Of a stretch of 22,934 nt of DNA, positions 22,462 through 22,934 are shown piece by piece (positions within the stretch are counted from its first letter, which is position 1; each line of letters starts with the position of its first letter). Source of the stretch: JANQTF01 sp036835375 (GTDB lineage Bacteria; Bacteroidota; Bacteroidia; J057); NCBI GenBank assembly GCA_036835375.1, contig DAITMB010000081.1:1-22934 (forward strand), written 5' to 3'. A program made the position numbers and the translations under genes. A model generated the notes under the pieces. The model was not told the origin of the DNA and did no database searches. It saw nothing but the letters and a program-made list of their open reading frames with translations.

Positions 22462-22934
22462 GATTGGGAGCTTTAGGAAGTGAGATAGGTAATGGAAAAA
22501 AAGGCTAAAAAAAGATGGATCGTATGGGGAGTGATGTGGGATTAAGTGAGGGCTTCCCTGCGGGATCAATGGGATGGATTGCACCATCGGTAGCGGGATT
22601 TGAATCGAGGGAACTACCAAAAATCCTCAACCCCTGCAACCTATCCACTCTGAGGCATTCTGGCCTCATCTTCTGCCTCATCATTACTACATCAATGCAT
22701 GGAGATCGCTCATTATGAATAGATTATCTGATCGAAAAGCCGCTCGTTGGGGGAATCTGGATCAGGCGGGTTTACATCGAATTGGCAGAACCGGGAGGAG
22801 CAAGTTGGCAGGACACATTCACGGCTGCTCAAAGTTTATACACGATTGGATAGTCGCGCAGAACACTTCTACCGGAAAAAAGTAGGTTAGATAGCTGAAT
22901 TCTTCCGTTTCGTGGAACTATTTATCGACGGACG
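22462..22934. other. Right-edge intergenic region (473 bp), no gene identified
   Basis: Stops occur in all frames on both strands except for short runs. It must hold the promoter of the SGNH hydrolase gene, but I find no TAnnTTTG-like element on the minus strand. A 56-codon frame at 22715-22885 on the plus strand has no recognisable features. I see no tRNA, terminator or repeat. Confidence 0.6.

Noticed and set aside
21562..22476. 304-codon plus-strand open frame opposite the SGNH hydrolase
   Set aside because: Antisense shadow of a clear coding gene; its repeated segments mirror the tandem modules of the real protein.
22575..22650. A tRNA-like T-loop on the minus strand (GATTCAAATCCCGC)
   Set aside because: The five bases on either side of the loop do not pair, and no matching acceptor or anticodon stem is found about 75 bases away.
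22715..22885. 56-codon plus-strand open frame near the right edge
   Set aside because: No ribosome site, no recognisable motif, no neighbour support, and a length expected by chance.

Overview
The window looks like a chromosomal segment of a Gram-negative member of the Bacteroidota. The evidence is a large secreted protein with a type IX secretion sorting domain at its C terminus (20041-22461), a Kdo (lipopolysaccharide sugar) gene cluster, few Shine-Dalgarno sequences, a TAnnTTTG-type -7 promoter element before the PASTA gene, and family variants typical of that phylum. Base composition is near 50% GC. I see no insertion sequence, phage gene, CRISPR array, rRNA or convincing tRNA. Genes from 1 to 16623 are all on the minus strand. 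argS and the PASTA gene (17267-19942) are on the plus strand, and the last gene (20041-22461) is on the minus strand, converging on them.

Left part, minus strand, read right to left. A tight five-gene operon occupies 8426 down to 1197: a SWIM zinc-finger protein, a DUF5691-like helical repeat protein, a MoxR-type AAA+ ATPase, a DUF5682/TraB-EreA-like protein, and a VWA (MIDAS) protein. Three of its four junctions are ATGA stop/start overlaps. The operon is followed by the start of recG, which runs off the left edge. ATPase, DUF5682 and VWA correspond in type and size to the uncharacterised yehL-yehM-yehP genes of E. coli, as far as I recall them. MoxR/VWA pairs elsewhere remodel or activate target proteins. 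What this version acts on is unknown, and it is the best candidate for an undescribed system here.

Middle part, minus strand. A Kdo-type cluster runs kdsA, then a transaldolase/fructose-6-phosphate-aldolase domain fused to two CBS domains, then a KdsC-like HAD phosphatase (11382 to 8872). The fused protein carries the CBS tail expected on KdsD (arabinose-5-phosphate isomerase) but an aldolase in place of the sugar-isomerase domain. It may be a different way of making, or a different choice of, the C5 phosphate used by KdsA. Next come a LOG-family nucleoside-monophosphate phosphoribohydrolase, an aldose-1-epimerase-like protein, a secreted double-retropepsin/PDZ protein, and an acyl-CoA dehydrogenase. 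The acyl-CoA dehydrogenase gene ends in a clear intrinsic terminator and is preceded by two near-identical palindromes exactly 42 bp apart, a likely operator pair.

Right part. Arginyl-tRNA synthetase is followed by a membrane-anchored three-PASTA protein, a bidirectional terminator, and a convergent secreted SGNH hydrolase with two tandem ~185-residue repeats and a T9SS tail. The last ~470 bp hold nothing I can identify.
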